Position numbers and translations under genes: made by a program. The notes under the pieces were generated by a model, which was not told the origin of the DNA, made no database searches, and saw only the letters and a program-made list of their open reading frames with translations. A stretch of DNA of 64,000 nucleotides, taken from contig NC_056550.1 in assembly GCF_910596095.1 (NCBI RefSeq), positions 13,317,501 through 13,381,500 on the forward strand. The letters are read 5' to 3'. Positions within the stretch are counted from its first letter, which is position 1; each line of letters starts with the position of its first letter. Positions 26,241 through 38,970 of the stretch are shown piece after piece. Source of the stretch: Thunnus maccoyii. Lineage: Eukaryota; Chordata; Actinopteri; Scombriformes; Scombridae.

Positions 26241-27990
26241 AGTGGATGAGGTCAAGTTAGAGGAAACCAGTGGTGGACTGGAGGACAGCAGCAGCAGCAG
26301 AAGCCACCTCTGACTCACCATACATGTAACTTTTGGGACCAGATACAGATTCTTAGTACAGAAGACTGTTGCTGCCTAATTTTGGCAGCTTTGTGTTCAA
26401 CTTTTGTATGCTAGACAACATGCACAACCACAACAGGCACTTGTTCATTGTTGTATTTATTTCAGCTTCCTATATACAAGACCAGAAACCACACAGATAT
26501 TTATAACTATACAACACGCTGTACAGAGATGTCTACACACACATACTGTGGGTCAGTTGCACTATGGTTCACGATAGCAAAATGACTCATTTACACGTCA
26601 CTCGGTTCACAGTTTTTAAAGTATACACCACCAACATTAATATTGCTATATTACAAACTTTGGACTGGTTTGAATGGGAATGAGCTTAGTTCTAAAACCC
26701 TTTATGGGTTTCATGGAATATAAAAACCTTCACTTTCTCAGATGAGGCTTGGTTCATTACATCAAACTGTTTTGCTGCAGGAACACGATGAAAGGAAAAT
26801 AAAATATGGGCATGCTAACATTCACTGTTCAATATGTCATCTTCTTTTATTCTACATTTTAACTCCTTACTTGTCCTCACAACATTTTTTTGTGGGTATT
26901 AATATACATAGAACATTTTTTGTGGGAGCTTTAAACTAAACAAATGCTTAGTAAATGTAGTGAGCGGCTGGTCACGTAGTGCCCATTTTGTTCTCATGAA
27001 CTGTTTAGCTGGTGAAGGCTTGGAAGATAATGTTTGTAAACAGAACATAATTTGCACTACTGTACACATGATATCCAAAAATTACACTATATCTACAACA
27101 CTGCATTCCCAGAGAAGGATTAAACATACATCTAATATCACTTGATAGACATATGTACATACAGTAGCAGTATTCATTAGACAATAATTATATAGTAGTG
27201 CAGGTACTGGGATTGAAAGTGAGCAAAAGCAAAGAATATGTAACGTGCTATGCATAAAAGTGATTTGTGCAATTCTCTTCTCATCTTCTATTAAGAAAAC
27301 CAGTACAATCAAATTAAATACAAAACAATGTAAAGAATATTTGGACATCAACTAAGCAATAGATAATTTCGCACCAGTTTGGATCAACTCTGTTGTGATC
27401 ATTGTCAGTTAGCAAAAGACTAGTAATAATATTTGGTTCATATTATTGTTATACACACTCACGCAACACAAAAATTGCAGAAGGAAAAGGTTGTGAAAGT
27501 GCCACTTTTTTAAAATTCACCTTCACCTGATGTGGGGTATATAGAGGTAACTACCACATGATGCACGAAAATATTTTTATCTCATCTTCAACCAGCAACT
27601 AATCTTAATTGTCAGGATCAATGCAGTGAAGTTACTTAAATAATGAAGTTATTAAAATATGATTAGACCTAAAAAGACACATTTGTTGAGAAGCTGAGTG
27701 TAAGTTGTCAGTGTTTTACAGTACATATTCCAAATCAGACCGCCACTGTTTTAGCTGAGAGGCAGCAGAAGTGCCAGTACAGGAAACTTATGTTTTATCG
27801 CTTATATTTAAGTTCTGGATCTGCCGTAGCCGCTGCCAGAATTTCCCCACTGCCACATTTAATCTGGCAAACATGTTTAAGATAGGATGTAGTGCTATGT
27901 TTAGAAAGATACTAGGTTATCTGCTTTGTGGTTGGTACAGCAGACTATCTTACCAGGCGCCACAACTTGGACTAAGGTGTTATAATGGAA
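26241..27990. other. convergent 3' UTRs of the PH gene and c17orf75
   Basis: A forward AATAAA lies at 26797-26802. A reverse-strand AATAAA (TTTATT at 26456-26461) lies beyond it, so the two convergent 3' ends may overlap by several hundred bases. No conserved ORF is seen. Confidence 0.5.
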
Positions 27991-30017
27991 TCAGGCCTGG
28001 GCCTGGGATTGATCCCTGAGGAACTCCTCCAGGACAGTGATGATGCTGCAGGCTTCAGGCAGGTCGCTATGCTCTGCCCTGGCATTCTGCAGCAGCACAT
28101 CCCCGTTTCCGCAGCCCTGCAGGAACTGGTAGCAGCGAAACAGAGCGTAGTGACTCATCTCCGCCTGCCGCACGAAGCGCTTCAAGCTGTTCATGTCCTG
28201 GATGGCCTGTAGAGATAGAGAAATGATTAATAAGAGAGAAAAAAACAAGTTAAAAAAGGGAACAAATCAAGGACAGAAAAAAAAAGTTGATACTGTGTCT
28301 GTTAAGAGGAACTGAGAGCTATAATCCAGAGTTTCTCAATCTTGTGGGCTGGTGGGATATTTTTAAGGCTAATATGTATGTGAAACATACAAGTTGTGCA
28401 ATATTCTACCAATTTTTTTTTACCAATTTCGTTGTCAGCTATAGTCACATAAAAATTACATACAATACAGAAATATGCTATTCTAAAATTAACACGATAG
28501 TCCAGAACCCCAAAAAGCTTGAGAAACCATATTATAATTTGTCTGTCTGTATGTTTTCCCACCTTAAGTTTGAAGTTCTCCAGAATCTGTCTGAGCAAGA
28601 AGGGATTACACCTCTCTGCAGCGTTTAAAAAAGCCTGAATCCAGTCGTCACAGAACCGATTACTCACTGGGGGGAGAAAACATCTACATTAAACTCCTCA
28701 GTTGTGACATTTTGCAGCAGAGAGAAACATTATTTTTCCTGGCTTTACTTAGTATGTCACTGAGCACGACTTACCAGTGTTGGTGAGTGTGGGCGGGCTG
28801 GCGGAGCAGTCTATAGTCAGGTCAGAGTGTGTGTCTTCTGAGATAGCCTTACACAGAGACGCTGTTGTGGTGTCCTGCTGGGACAGGCCCTGCAAACTGG
28901 CTGCTTTAATGAACCTGGTGCAGTATACAGAAGACAGCTATTACATACTGTACTACAAAGAAATGCAGGAAGGAAGACCTCTTAAGTTGTAGGATTTGGT
29001 CATGCCGTCATGTAGGTACAGGGACTCGAACCTAACTCACCTCAACACATCAGCCTTTGTCCTTTCGTCTGAATTGATGATGTCCACGTGTGTGTGACTC
29101 AGGGCCTGTGTACAGAAATTGTAGTGGCTGCAATGCATTGTTCTGAGGAAAACGTATATCTTACAACTGTGTCTAACAAAATAAATAAACTCGATTACTG
29201 TGTTTAAATGTGCAGTTCAGCCTAAAACACAGTCTTACACAGAGTGCCATCTATTCATCCAGATACTTTTTGGTATAATTTACTGTTGGTATGGCTCAAA
29301 CCTGTACTGATGACATAGCACTTACATGAGAGGAAGAAACACTAGAAGAAGAAACATTAGTGTTAAGTTTATCAGATGTAATTGTTTTAGCGGTTTTAGC
29401 ACATCAGTGAGCTCCACTGTCCAAGTCCAGACTTTTTTAAACCAAACTGGAGCTATCTGGAAGTAAGCTTTTTAGTGTTTTTTTACTTTCATTTCATTTT
29501 TACTATCACACAACTCAACAGAATGACTATATATCTATACAGAGCGAGTAACAAATTCACAGACACATTTCGGTAGTTTCACTATGACAATACATACATT
29601 TTTTTATCACAGGGCTTCTGAATGAGCTGCTACAAGTGAGGGGTTTGTGGTCAGGACCATAGTGGTATATTCACGAGGTGAAATGATGAGAAAAACATCC
29701 GCACACTCCAATCTGTGCATATTCGTTGACTGATTTATACATTATTAAATTGCATAAATGTGCACAGATCAGAGTGTGTAGAGGCTTTTCCTATCATTAT
29801 ATATAATATCTTAAATCCAGCACCTCAAAAAAGCCTTTTTAGTGAGCATTAATCTTTATATATTGGACATATTCAAAAGGTGAAAAATGACTCACAGCAT
29901 GCAGCAGGAAGCTGATGTTGCTCTGGACCAGCTGCACCACACGATAAATGTGCATCACAGACTCCTCGTACCACCGGCTCAGATAGGGACGCACCTCTGT
30001 CTCAAGATTTTGCAGCT

Positions 30018-30103
<86 letters not shown>

Positions 30104-32081
30104 GGGAAATGTCAATCTTGCATTAATAATACAATAAAAAACAAACTGCTTAATTACACTGACATTACATTCTCATACCTCTGGGGTTTGCAGGCTGCTA
30201 TGTAGACCTTGGACGTATTTATCAAGCTCTAACCTAAATGTGCATTTGGTCAAGGAATATGAACTACTGCCTGCTTCTCTGTACAAAGTTACAATAATGC
30301 TGAAGCAATGCAACAATGCAGGAAAGTAATAGCAAGGACTGTGTATACAATTGTGCATTTCTATGCAAAAAACTGCGAGCAAAGGATATAGGTTCAGTCC
30401 TTTTTCAGAGCCCCCCATAAAGCAGATGACATATCCATTGCCGTCAGCATCAGGCTGTTCAGGAGACCTTTCCTGCTCCAGGAGACAGCAGTAGCAGCCG
30501 ACTGCCTGCTCTGGGATACTGAGAGGAGTAAATAATCAACACATTTGTGTTAACCAACTCACTGATTTTGTCCATCTCTCAATCTTCATTTCCAGAATTT
30601 ACATTTTATTACTGTGATGAAACAAAACAGGCTCCATTCACCATGATATCAGGTATGATATGATATGATAATGAAGAATGTGCTGCAAGAATTATGAGGT
30701 CACACATTGTTTTGGGTTGTTTTGTCCTGAGATCTTGACTTTGTGCCCCGCTGGTGGGGAAGAAATGGTGATGGAAAAAGTTATGAATGAATATGTAAAA
30801 TTATTACCTGAGTTCCACCGTGGCGATGTTGCCCATGCCTCCAAGCAGGGCTCCTTTACTCAGCCTCCTTGAAATATAGGTCCGCAGCTCAGGTTCCGCC
30901 TCCAATGGCAGGCTGCTGTCAATCAGAGTCAGGCTGTGGACAGAGCAGAGAGTCAGTACGGATACACGCAGCCAGTGAAGGCGACGAGGAAGCCACTCAA
31001 GTCAATGGAGAGCAGATGGAGAAAGCTGATGACCAAAAGCCACATCCAACACAACACACAACTGAGTCACATAGCTGTAACTGCATCATCTCAGTCACTG
31101 ACAAAACACATATTTTGCCATTTTTTCAACTCCACTTGACATATAGAAGTGGAGATCCCCGTTCAGATTGGGGAGAGACCTTAAGGCCATGTAACTCAGC
31201 ACAGCACAGCAATGAACAATCAGGACAAAATCACAAATGAAAACAGCACTGATTCCATGTTGATTGGATTTCCCGTAGCAGCCCGAGGACACACCAATGC
31301 ACAACAGTGAAAGCCAAAGAGAAAATGACCACTGAAAGCAAGGAGAAGGTAGGCGGATGGCTCCTTTGTTACCTAAAGTCATCTTGACTGGTTGTGGAGT
31401 CTGCTCTTCTCTGGTTCCATGCCACATTTTCCCCAGTAGCCTCAGATCTAAGACAATTGACAGTTTACTCATCATCTGGTTAGTTTTTAATGTACAAATC
31501 TGTTTTTACCTACATGAGTGTCACTGTCAGCAGGTTCAGGAACAAGGGACTACAATAATTAAAGAGTGCTTTAGGGTATGAATCACATACTGCATAATAA
31601 TTCAAACAGTAATACAGACAAACAAACACTCTTAACCCACCAGGGAGCAAGTCGTATTCAGGAAAAAGAACAGTAATTGTGTGATGTCCTGTAAGAAAAG
31701 TTTTACCTACTATGTGAACAAAAATACCAATAAGAAATAATCCAACAATAAATGTTCATCAGAAAATGCAGTAAAGACACATTATAAAATAATTCCAATA
31801 CATTCAACACATGTAAAATGACACACTAGACAAACACTCCTAAACACGACCTTCATTTATTTTAGGGATAGAAAAACAATTTATTAAGGCAACATCGGCT
31901 GTGCAAAACAGAAACTGGGACAATTAATTGGCCGTTACCTGGTGCCTTGATAAAGGTAGATGGTGTAGTAGCAGTTCAATTGAATTTTCTGGCTGTATCC
32001 AGCAATTTCTTCGCTGTCAAAGTCATCTCTCTCCTCCACGTCGATTGAATCTTGGAAGGACGAGGTTTGGGAGGTAAACAT
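27991..32081 (-). CDS. c17orf75: C17orf75 homologue (Njmu-R1)
   Basis: Nine exons on the minus strand, listed from the start codon: 31939-32081, 30808-30933, 30390-30518, 30179-30239, 29896-30015, 29041-29105, 28775-28914, 28563-28666, 27991-28206. They give 367 aa. Conserved blocks include [53 protein letters not shown] and [16 protein letters not shown]. The human protein has been reported with the WDR11-FAM91A1 complex, which works with TBC1D23 in tethering vesicles at the trans-Golgi. The 150-bp intron 30240-30389 is AT-AC (see its own entry). The first exon encodes an acidic N terminus ([12 protein letters not shown]). The ATG at 32079-32081 is about 1.2 kb from the divergent znf207 start. 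Confidence 0.93.
30019..30099. repeat. long (CA)n / (TG)n microsatellite at a c17orf75 acceptor
   Basis: About 40 dinucleotide units. On the transcribed minus strand it reads (TG)n and runs to within 3 nt of the CAG acceptor of the exon 29896-30015, replacing a normal pyrimidine tract. Confidence 0.9.
30240..30389 (-). other. c17orf75: U12-type AT-AC intron of c17orf75
   Basis: On the minus strand the intron begins ATATCCTTT, the U12 AT-AC donor consensus. It contains TTCCTTGAC at 30249-30257, a perfect U12 branch-site match, with the branch A about 10 nt from the end, and it ends in GCAC. Joining 30390 to 30239 yields [17 protein letters not shown] in frame, as expected for the family. No suitable GT-AG pair would do the same. 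The intron happens to be 150 bp (3n) and free of stops, so it reads through in naive translation. Confidence 0.88.
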
Positions 32082-33300
32082 GATGCTACTACTGCTAGCA
32101 GCCGGCTAAACTAGCAGATAACGAGGCGGTATCTTTATTGTTTAGCTGTGCTGCTGTGGTAGATACTTATAATTATTATGGTAGATAGTATTATTAATTA
32201 TTAATGGCGTTGGGATGTCTGGCTGATATTGCAATGATATAGAAGCGCACATACAGCAGTTACAGCTGTGGAACAGCTATCTCGTTTATATGGCCTTTGC
32301 GCATGCGCCAATTGTGTACGTCCTCAAAAACAGTCCGACTATGATATGAATATGTGATGTGCGTTCCTGGGACAAACGTTTATTTATTTATTTATTTATT
32401 TATTTTCTTAATATTACAAGACAAACAACAGTTTGAAATTCCATTATTTATTTAGGAATTTATTGATGTGTTTTTAAATGATTCACTTATTGACTGATTT
32501 ATGTTCTTTTTGTAAATCCCTTTCTAATTTGAACGATTTATTGATAGATTATTGTTTCATCTGTAAATTATCATTATAATTCCTCTTTTTTGTTGCCCAT
32601 TAAAATATTGAATGATGAATTAATTTGTAATTTAGTTTATTTATTTATGGATTAATTCATTAATTTGTAATCAATTTTTTTATTGTGCAATTAGTTATTA
32701 ATTAATGACATGCTTTATTACTATTTCCTTGACACTTCTGGTCCTCCACAGTACAGGGAGTACTGGGGGGAATTAAATAAAATAAACGAATCACAAAAAC
32801 ACAAGAAGAAATAACATTGCACAATGTAAAAGATACATAATACAGAAATTTAAATAGAAAAATAAATAAATAAATAAAACAACAATAAAAAGTGAATAAG
32901 CAATATTGCAAACCAAATTAAGTTATCTGACAATGTTTAATCACTGAAATGTGCATTTGTTGTTGTTTTTTTACTGTGTTGATGTGATGTTAGTTATTTA
33001 CTTCTAAATTCAAGTGCTTTAACCTGCAATCATTTAAATTATATATATGATAATTCAACTGGCTGATAAATATATTTGTAAAGATAGTCGTATGTAAATG
33101 CGTACACAAAACTATGCATGAAAGCAACCATAGTGAAAGACTGTAGTACATATGAATGGTGAGATAAAGGTTACTTATTGAAGTAAATACTGGGTTTGGA
33201 CCACCGGGGGGCTCAGTGAGTCTGTGCTGGAGGCCCGACGCCATCTTTAGATTAGCGGATTTATTTTAGTAGCAGGTTGAGGACTGGCAGCACAGAAATC
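32082..33300. promoter_or_regulatory. divergent promoter region c17orf75 / znf207
   Basis: This spacer lies between two head-to-head start codons. Near c17orf75 there is GC-rich text around 32290-32335, and near znf207 around 33215-33245. The middle is very AT-rich, with (ATTT)n at about 32381-32404. No TATA box is obvious. Whether the promoters are shared is not decidable from sequence. Confidence 0.5.
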
Positions 33301-36300
33301 ATGGGAAGAAAGAAGAAAAAGCAAATGAAGCCGTGGTGCTGGTATCCTTTCCCACATTTTACATGTAGTATTGTAACGCTATCTGGCTTTTAACGTTACT
33401 GTCTGTTTCTGTGGTAAACAGTGTTATCGTCGCTTAGCTAACTGCAAGTTAACCTGAGCTTAGTAATAATAAATATGTAGCCAGCTAGCTACAAATAGCT
33501 GTCGTCAAGTTAAATTAACTACGGGCGAAGTATTTTAATACCCTGTGATATGTTGTGTTTTTTTTTAGCAAGGTGGTTTTTGAGTAAATAAATGCTCTGT
33601 ATTATGTTGTCAGACCTCTAATTTTATATACGTGAACAACTGCTTACAAACCAACTTGCACTTTTATTTATTTTTATTGTTCGGCCTGCTTCTACAAATT
33701 GTGTTTTTCATCTCGTCAAGTTTAGGTGTTTGTACATTTATACAATTTTTGTTGCTTTTGTGCTTTTGCTTGTTTGCTTTTGTTGTTGTTTTCATTTGTT
33801 TTGTTGTGCTTCTGTGTACTCTGTTAAGCTCTTTGGGTTGCCTCTAGGATGAAATGTGCTATAGAATAATAATTTGTCTTGCTTAAACAAATAATTCAGC
33901 ACAGTGTTGCATTTTTTTAGACACTTAAACAGTTTCCTTAACTGTAAACTCAGGTACTGCAACAGAGATTTTGATGATGAAAAGATTCTCATCCAGCATC
34001 AGAAAGCCAAACATTTCAAATGCCACATTTGTCATAAAAAGCTGTATACTGGCCCCGGGCTCGCTATCCACTGTATGCAGGTGAGGAAACAGCTACATAT
34101 TTGTTTATATACATTAAGTCCTAATGAACTAGCTGATTGACCTTGTCGTTTCTATCTTAGGTACATAAAGAGACTATTGATGGAGTTCCTAATGCGATAC
34201 CTGGAAGGACAGATATTGAACTGGAGATTTATGGCATGGAGGGTATTCCAGAGAAAGACATGGAAGAGAGAAGAAGAGTGCTTGAACAAAAAAACCAAGG
34301 TATTGACACCAGAATACTTTAATAACAATTTACTGCACTGTTATGGCCTATTCTAGAGACTGATTCTTCTCCTCCTTATTCTTTTTTCAGAGACTCAGAA
34401 GAAAAAGCAGAACCAGGATGACTCTGATGAGTACGATGACGATGATGAGCCCGGTCCCTCCTTCCAGCAGCCTGCTGCAGGTCAGCCCCAGGCAGGCTAC
34501 ATCCCCCCTATGACCCAGCCTGGCATGCCTCCTGGCTCTGGTGCTCCTGGGATACCGCCAGGAAGCTACTCAGGTTGGAAACAGTGACTTTACTTGAACT
34601 GCAAAAACATCAACAACTATTAAGCTAATAAGATTGTATCAGCATCATGTTGTTTACCAAGGGTGCTTACAGAGCTTTACTTTGGTTTTATCCTGACGCC
34701 TTCCACGTCTTCTTGCCAATTTTCTCAACTATGCACTGTTTTTTTAATAGGTTTACATGAGACTAGATTCAGACAGTATAGGAAAGGTGTCAAGCATATT
34801 GAATACAGTATGTGTTGCGGCATATGTCCTAAAATGTTTCTAAAGCTCAGTCAGTTAAAATTTCCTTCAACAGTGACAAAATTAATGCAGCCAAGTTCAC
34901 ATACTGTATTTTGCCTAAAATAATAAGAATATGCTATATAGACTACCATTTTTACATTCAGTTGTTGTTTATGTCGTTTTAAAGTAGGAATATTGATGTA
35001 TGGATGGAAGCATATAAAAAACTACATATAACACACACTTGAGATGGTAAAAGTGAATCTCTTTGTTTCAGGAATCCCTCCAATGATGCCAGGTGTGCCA
35101 CCAATGATGCCAGGAATGCCGCCCGTAATGCCGGGAATGCCTCCAGGGTAAATACTTGGTTTTATTAATCAAGACTGTGACTTTTTTTGAATCTCAATCT
35201 TTGCTATATCTTGTATTTTAAACATTGATATTCTTCCTCATGTATTCAGGATGATACCAATGGGTAGGATGATGCCTCCTGGTCCGGGGATGCCTCCTAT
35301 GATGCCAGGCGTGCCACCAGGTAAGCAGTGCCCTGCCAGCATGCAACCTCAGATAGCACTTAATATGAATTATTTATTTGACATGCGAATTTATAGAAAA
35401 TAAAGAGATGTCATTATGTTGTAACACTGTTGTTATTTGCCTTTACATGTTCGCCTATATGATGAATTTGTCTTGCTGTTGTCAGGCATGCCTCCTCCAG
35501 TGGCCCACCGGCCCGGGATTACACACATGGCTCAGGTCCCTCCAGCTGCAAATGTGCTGACTAGACCTGTCGTTCCTGCTGCCACTGCCCCCTCAGCCCA
35601 GCCAGATGTCACAAAACCTCTGTTTCCCAGTGCTGGACAGGTAAAACGTTCATGACGCCATTTACCCAAATACACTCTCCATCTCCCTCTACATTCTGAC
35701 ATGGCAGAACATTAACGTCCTCCTGAAGGGATGTTTGTGTAGCTCTCTGTGCTCCCACAGGCTGATGTAAAGCCGACTTTAGCCAGAAACTCTTACAACT
35801 AAAGGATTATTTTATTCACAGTTCCTATTCTTTACTCTCTCCCTGTGCTACAGATGGGGAGTCGGGTCGCAAGTACAAGTGCAGGCTCGTCAAGTGCAGA
35901 CTCTCAGTCTGCCTCCCCTAAAGCTCTGTTCCCTATCACATCACAAGTACGCAGCTGTCTGCCTGCTCCACTCTGACAACATACAGCTTTACAACTGGCA
36001 TGCACACAATTGTGTTTGCCTGCTGTGTACTTGGGCAGATTGCATAGATTAATTATGTTTTATTTGCCAAAGCTGTTTTAGCAAGGGATGACGAAATCCA
36101 ACCATTGGTGCTTAGAAATTACTTTTTAAATGCTTTTTAATTTCTAGCAACATGTCTTCATTTGCTTCCTCCTTTACTACAAATCTGCATTTATAGAAGA
36201 CTGAAAAAGTTGCCTCACGTCAACAAAATCAGAAATGGAGAGTTATGCAGATTTGTAAAGTGGGCTTCTTATCTCTGAGCTGCTGTAAGGCAATATAGCA

Positions 36301-37654
36301 CGGCATGCTCTTTTTGATTTGTTTTCTTGCAGGCTTAACTGAATACCTTCTCCTTTAGTCATACTTTATAAGGTTACTCTCCCATGTGTGTAGCAACAGT
36401 GGTGCATTAACATTTTAATTGTATCAACTCAGACCCCTTTTAAAGACACAGGAGACACAGTGTGAGCAGCACTTTAGCAGAGTAACAGCAGCATCTAGTG
36501 CTCCGTTGGTGTGTCTACGCAGGATGCGTTCAGGCACAGTTTCAAATGAAAGTGAAAATAAACTTGGAAGTGAGAGGCAAAGAATAGACTCGAGTGAGGG
36601 AATCATGGATGAAATTAATGGACTTGGGATGTATCCATTAACGTCAGTGATGGGAGTAACCTCAAAGTATGACTAAAAATGTCCCCTTGTGAAATTTTAA
36701 GATCTTTCAGAAGTGTTTCTAATGTGTCTTCCTCTCTCTCCTCTCAGAGTCAGCAGACAATGTCAGGGTCCCCTCACCCTCCCCCCGCTACCTCATCTGA
36801 ACCCTCAAAGCCCACATTCCCGGCCTACACTCAGGCCACCGCAGCCGTGGCCAGCCCCAATGCTGGCAGCAGTACGGTCTCTAAACCTCCCTCTACTGTG
36901 ACCAGTAAGCCTGCCACCCTCACCACCTCTAGTGCAACCAGTAAGTTGATCCACCCCGATGAGGATATCTCACTGGTAAGTAGTCCAGCTGGAACTGTCT
37001 CCCTTTATAGTTTTTTACAGTAAGTAGCATTTTGAGAAAAAAACAGTAATGGCAAAAGTTTCGGTCAAAATCATAAAGTCCATAAATGTGTTTTCTTAAG
37101 TAAAACTGATTCATTGATTTTCTTATTTCTCCTGGTTGAGCTGCATAATTTCAGTGTCAAATTATTCTTCCTCTCATTTGCTTTCTGTGTCCTGTAGGAA
37201 GAGTTGCGGGCTCAGCTGCCCAGGTACCAGTGCAGTATTCCCCGCCAAGGCCAGGCCACTGCTTCTGCCCCGTCAGTGGGTCCCGTGGGTGGCATGATGT
37301 CTCCTCAGCAGCCAGGCATGAGGCATCCTATACCTGGTACATACCATCTACCTTAAGTTCACAAATATTTCTTCATAAGTGCTGCAACTTATTATGTAAC
37401 ACTGAATGAATATATGTTTATAATTGAAAAGCTGTATGGTTTTTGCTATCGATTTTTAATTAAAAAGCCAACAAACATATGTTCTTGCAGGCCAATATGG
37501 TGGTCCACCCCAGGGGATGCCAGGCTACATGCCAGGAGGGATGCCTCCATATGGACAGGCCCCTCCTGTGGTTCCCCCAGGGTACCAAGGAGCCCCTCCA
37601 CGGCCACCCATAGGTATGAGACCCCCTGTCATGTCTCCTGGAGGCCGCTACTGA
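33301..37654 (+). CDS. znf207: Zinc finger protein 207 (BuGZ)
   Basis: Eleven exons: 33301-33341, 33954-34080, 34161-34299, 34391-34573, 35072-35147, 35250-35320, 35486-35640, 35854-35946, 36748-36975, 37198-37336, 37491-37654. They give 471 aa. The N terminus [20 protein letters not shown] starts a pair of C2H2 fingers (C13, C16; then C-x2-C of KCHICHKK). An acidic stretch ([13 protein letters not shown]) follows, then long proline/methionine-rich low-complexity sequence (repeats of PPMMPGMPP). A Bub3-binding GLEBS motif spans the exon 9/10 junction around residues 360-392 ([17 protein letters not shown], with the two conserved Glu at 372-373). BuGZ stabilises Bub3, binds spindle microtubules and forms condensates through its hydrophobic low-complexity region. 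Intron 1 is U12-type. Confidence 0.95.
33342..33953 (+). other. znf207: U12-type GT-AG intron 1 of znf207
   Basis: The donor reads GTATCCTTT, a perfect U12 donor. The branch site TTCCTTAAC at 33934-33942 is a perfect consensus, 11-12 nt before the terminal CAG at 33951-33953. It joins TGCTG to GTACTGC to give WCWYCNRDF. Confidence 0.92.
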
Positions 37655-38059
37655 AGCCTCCCTTCCTCTCTTCTATAGGTTTGGACACTCAACCCTTTTC
37701 TAATGTCCTCAGCTGCTAGTAGACAAACCAGTATTGGTGTTATAGTACCACAACGTATCGTTTATTCTACTACTGTGCTATGAGGAAGAGACACTGAATA
37801 AGCAGCAAACAAAAGAGCTATAAAAGCAACACAGAGCGCATGGGAAATATTCACACTGTACCTAACCGAGACTATGAACTGTTGTTTCAAACCAACTCTG
37901 TTCTGTGGCTTTTTTTCCTTCTCATGTTTCATTTAGGTGTGTAGAAGTGTAGTAGATATGGTTCGTAGTGTTGTGAAGGCGCTGGAGTTACATGGGCAGT
38001 ACACACCCTTTATCAAGGCAAGTTTTATGTAAATACATTTTTGTTCTATGCTAAACAGT

Positions 38060-38127
38060 GAGGCCTTCACAGCACGCAGGTGCTGTTGGACTTCATGTCC
38101 CCAACTATGTTTGGTGAGGGCTTCAAA
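38060..38127 (+). repeat. stem-closed element, copy A
   Basis: The ends GAGGCCTTCAC and GTGAGGGCTTC can form 11 consecutive pairs including G-U. Inside, AGCAC/GTGCT and GTTGGAC/GTCC.CAAC can form two further hairpins. Homologous to copies B and C. Confidence 0.55.
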
Positions 38128-38687
38128 TAACTGTTTATGCCTTTGTTCTGTTTTATGTTAATCCTCCATTAATTTTAATGAGGAAACTCCCCTAAACCTA
38201 AACAGATAAAGTACATGGTTACTAAATGAAATGGTATATGTATTGCTGTAAAACTGTATTGTAATAAAATGTGGCAAAAATTTAAGACTCTTCTTTGCGG
38301 GACGTTAGTGGGAAAAGAAACGTCACAGCAGGTTTGTACTCTAGTTATAAGCTACGTGACTACATGGTGATTGTGTGTCTTTGTTGTGTTGAAAGATGAA
38401 TAATATAAACAGAAATGTGCTTTTAACCTTTTGTTGAGTTGAAATTAAAATGTTGGTAAATATTCTCTTTTGACTATAAGCAGTATATTGATTTTTTTTT
38501 TTATTTTTTAATTGATGCTCTGTACATGGCACTGGCAGACTGGCCGTTGATGCACTGAGTGCTTTGTACAGCTGCATAACTTCCGGGTTGTTAGTGGCTG
38601 TAGTGCTAAAACCCAGATTTCTCTTCTCCCTGTAGCAATGCCATGGGGGACTGGCTGAGGCCCTGTCTCAGTGTAGCCCTGTTTCAG

Positions 38688-38970
38688 CCTGAGGCAAGTC
38701 TCACCATTTTCTGTCTTCTCATTCATTATCAGGGGCCCTCACAGCGTACATGCTGTTGGATCTCAATGTCCCCAAACTTGCAGCAAGTTTGGTGAAGGCC
38801 CTTGTTTGTGTTGTTGCATTTAGGCACCATTTTCTAGCTCATGTAAATTATATTCTTTCTTGTTAAGTTCTGATGTGCCACTGAATCTCCATTTTGACGT
38901 GTCGGAGCACCAGGAAGCTCTGTTTTCATTTAATAGTTCTCTACTGAAAGAATAGAGCTATTAAATGAAA
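38688..38970 (+). repeat. stem-closed element, copy B, with downstream hairpin
   Basis: 38688-38802 aligns to copy C at 40676-40790, including the upstream text AAGTCTCACCATTT. The core 38728-38802 is closed by CAGGGGCCCTCAC and GTGAAGGCCCTTG, with an inner perfect inverted repeat AAACTTGC/GCAAGTTT. At 38924-38970 TTTCATTTAATAG pairs with CTATTAAATGAAA, and CTCTA with TAGAG, around a 9-nt loop. Confidence 0.6.

Noticed and set aside
38728-38802. Copy B element as a hAT-type MITE because it starts CAGGGGCC
   Set aside because: Homology with copy C continues upstream of the putative end and no 8-bp target duplication is visible, so segmental duplication is at least as likely.
38924-38970. Hairpin as a microRNA precursor
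   Set aside because: The stem is too short (47 nt in all) and does not extend with flanking pairing.
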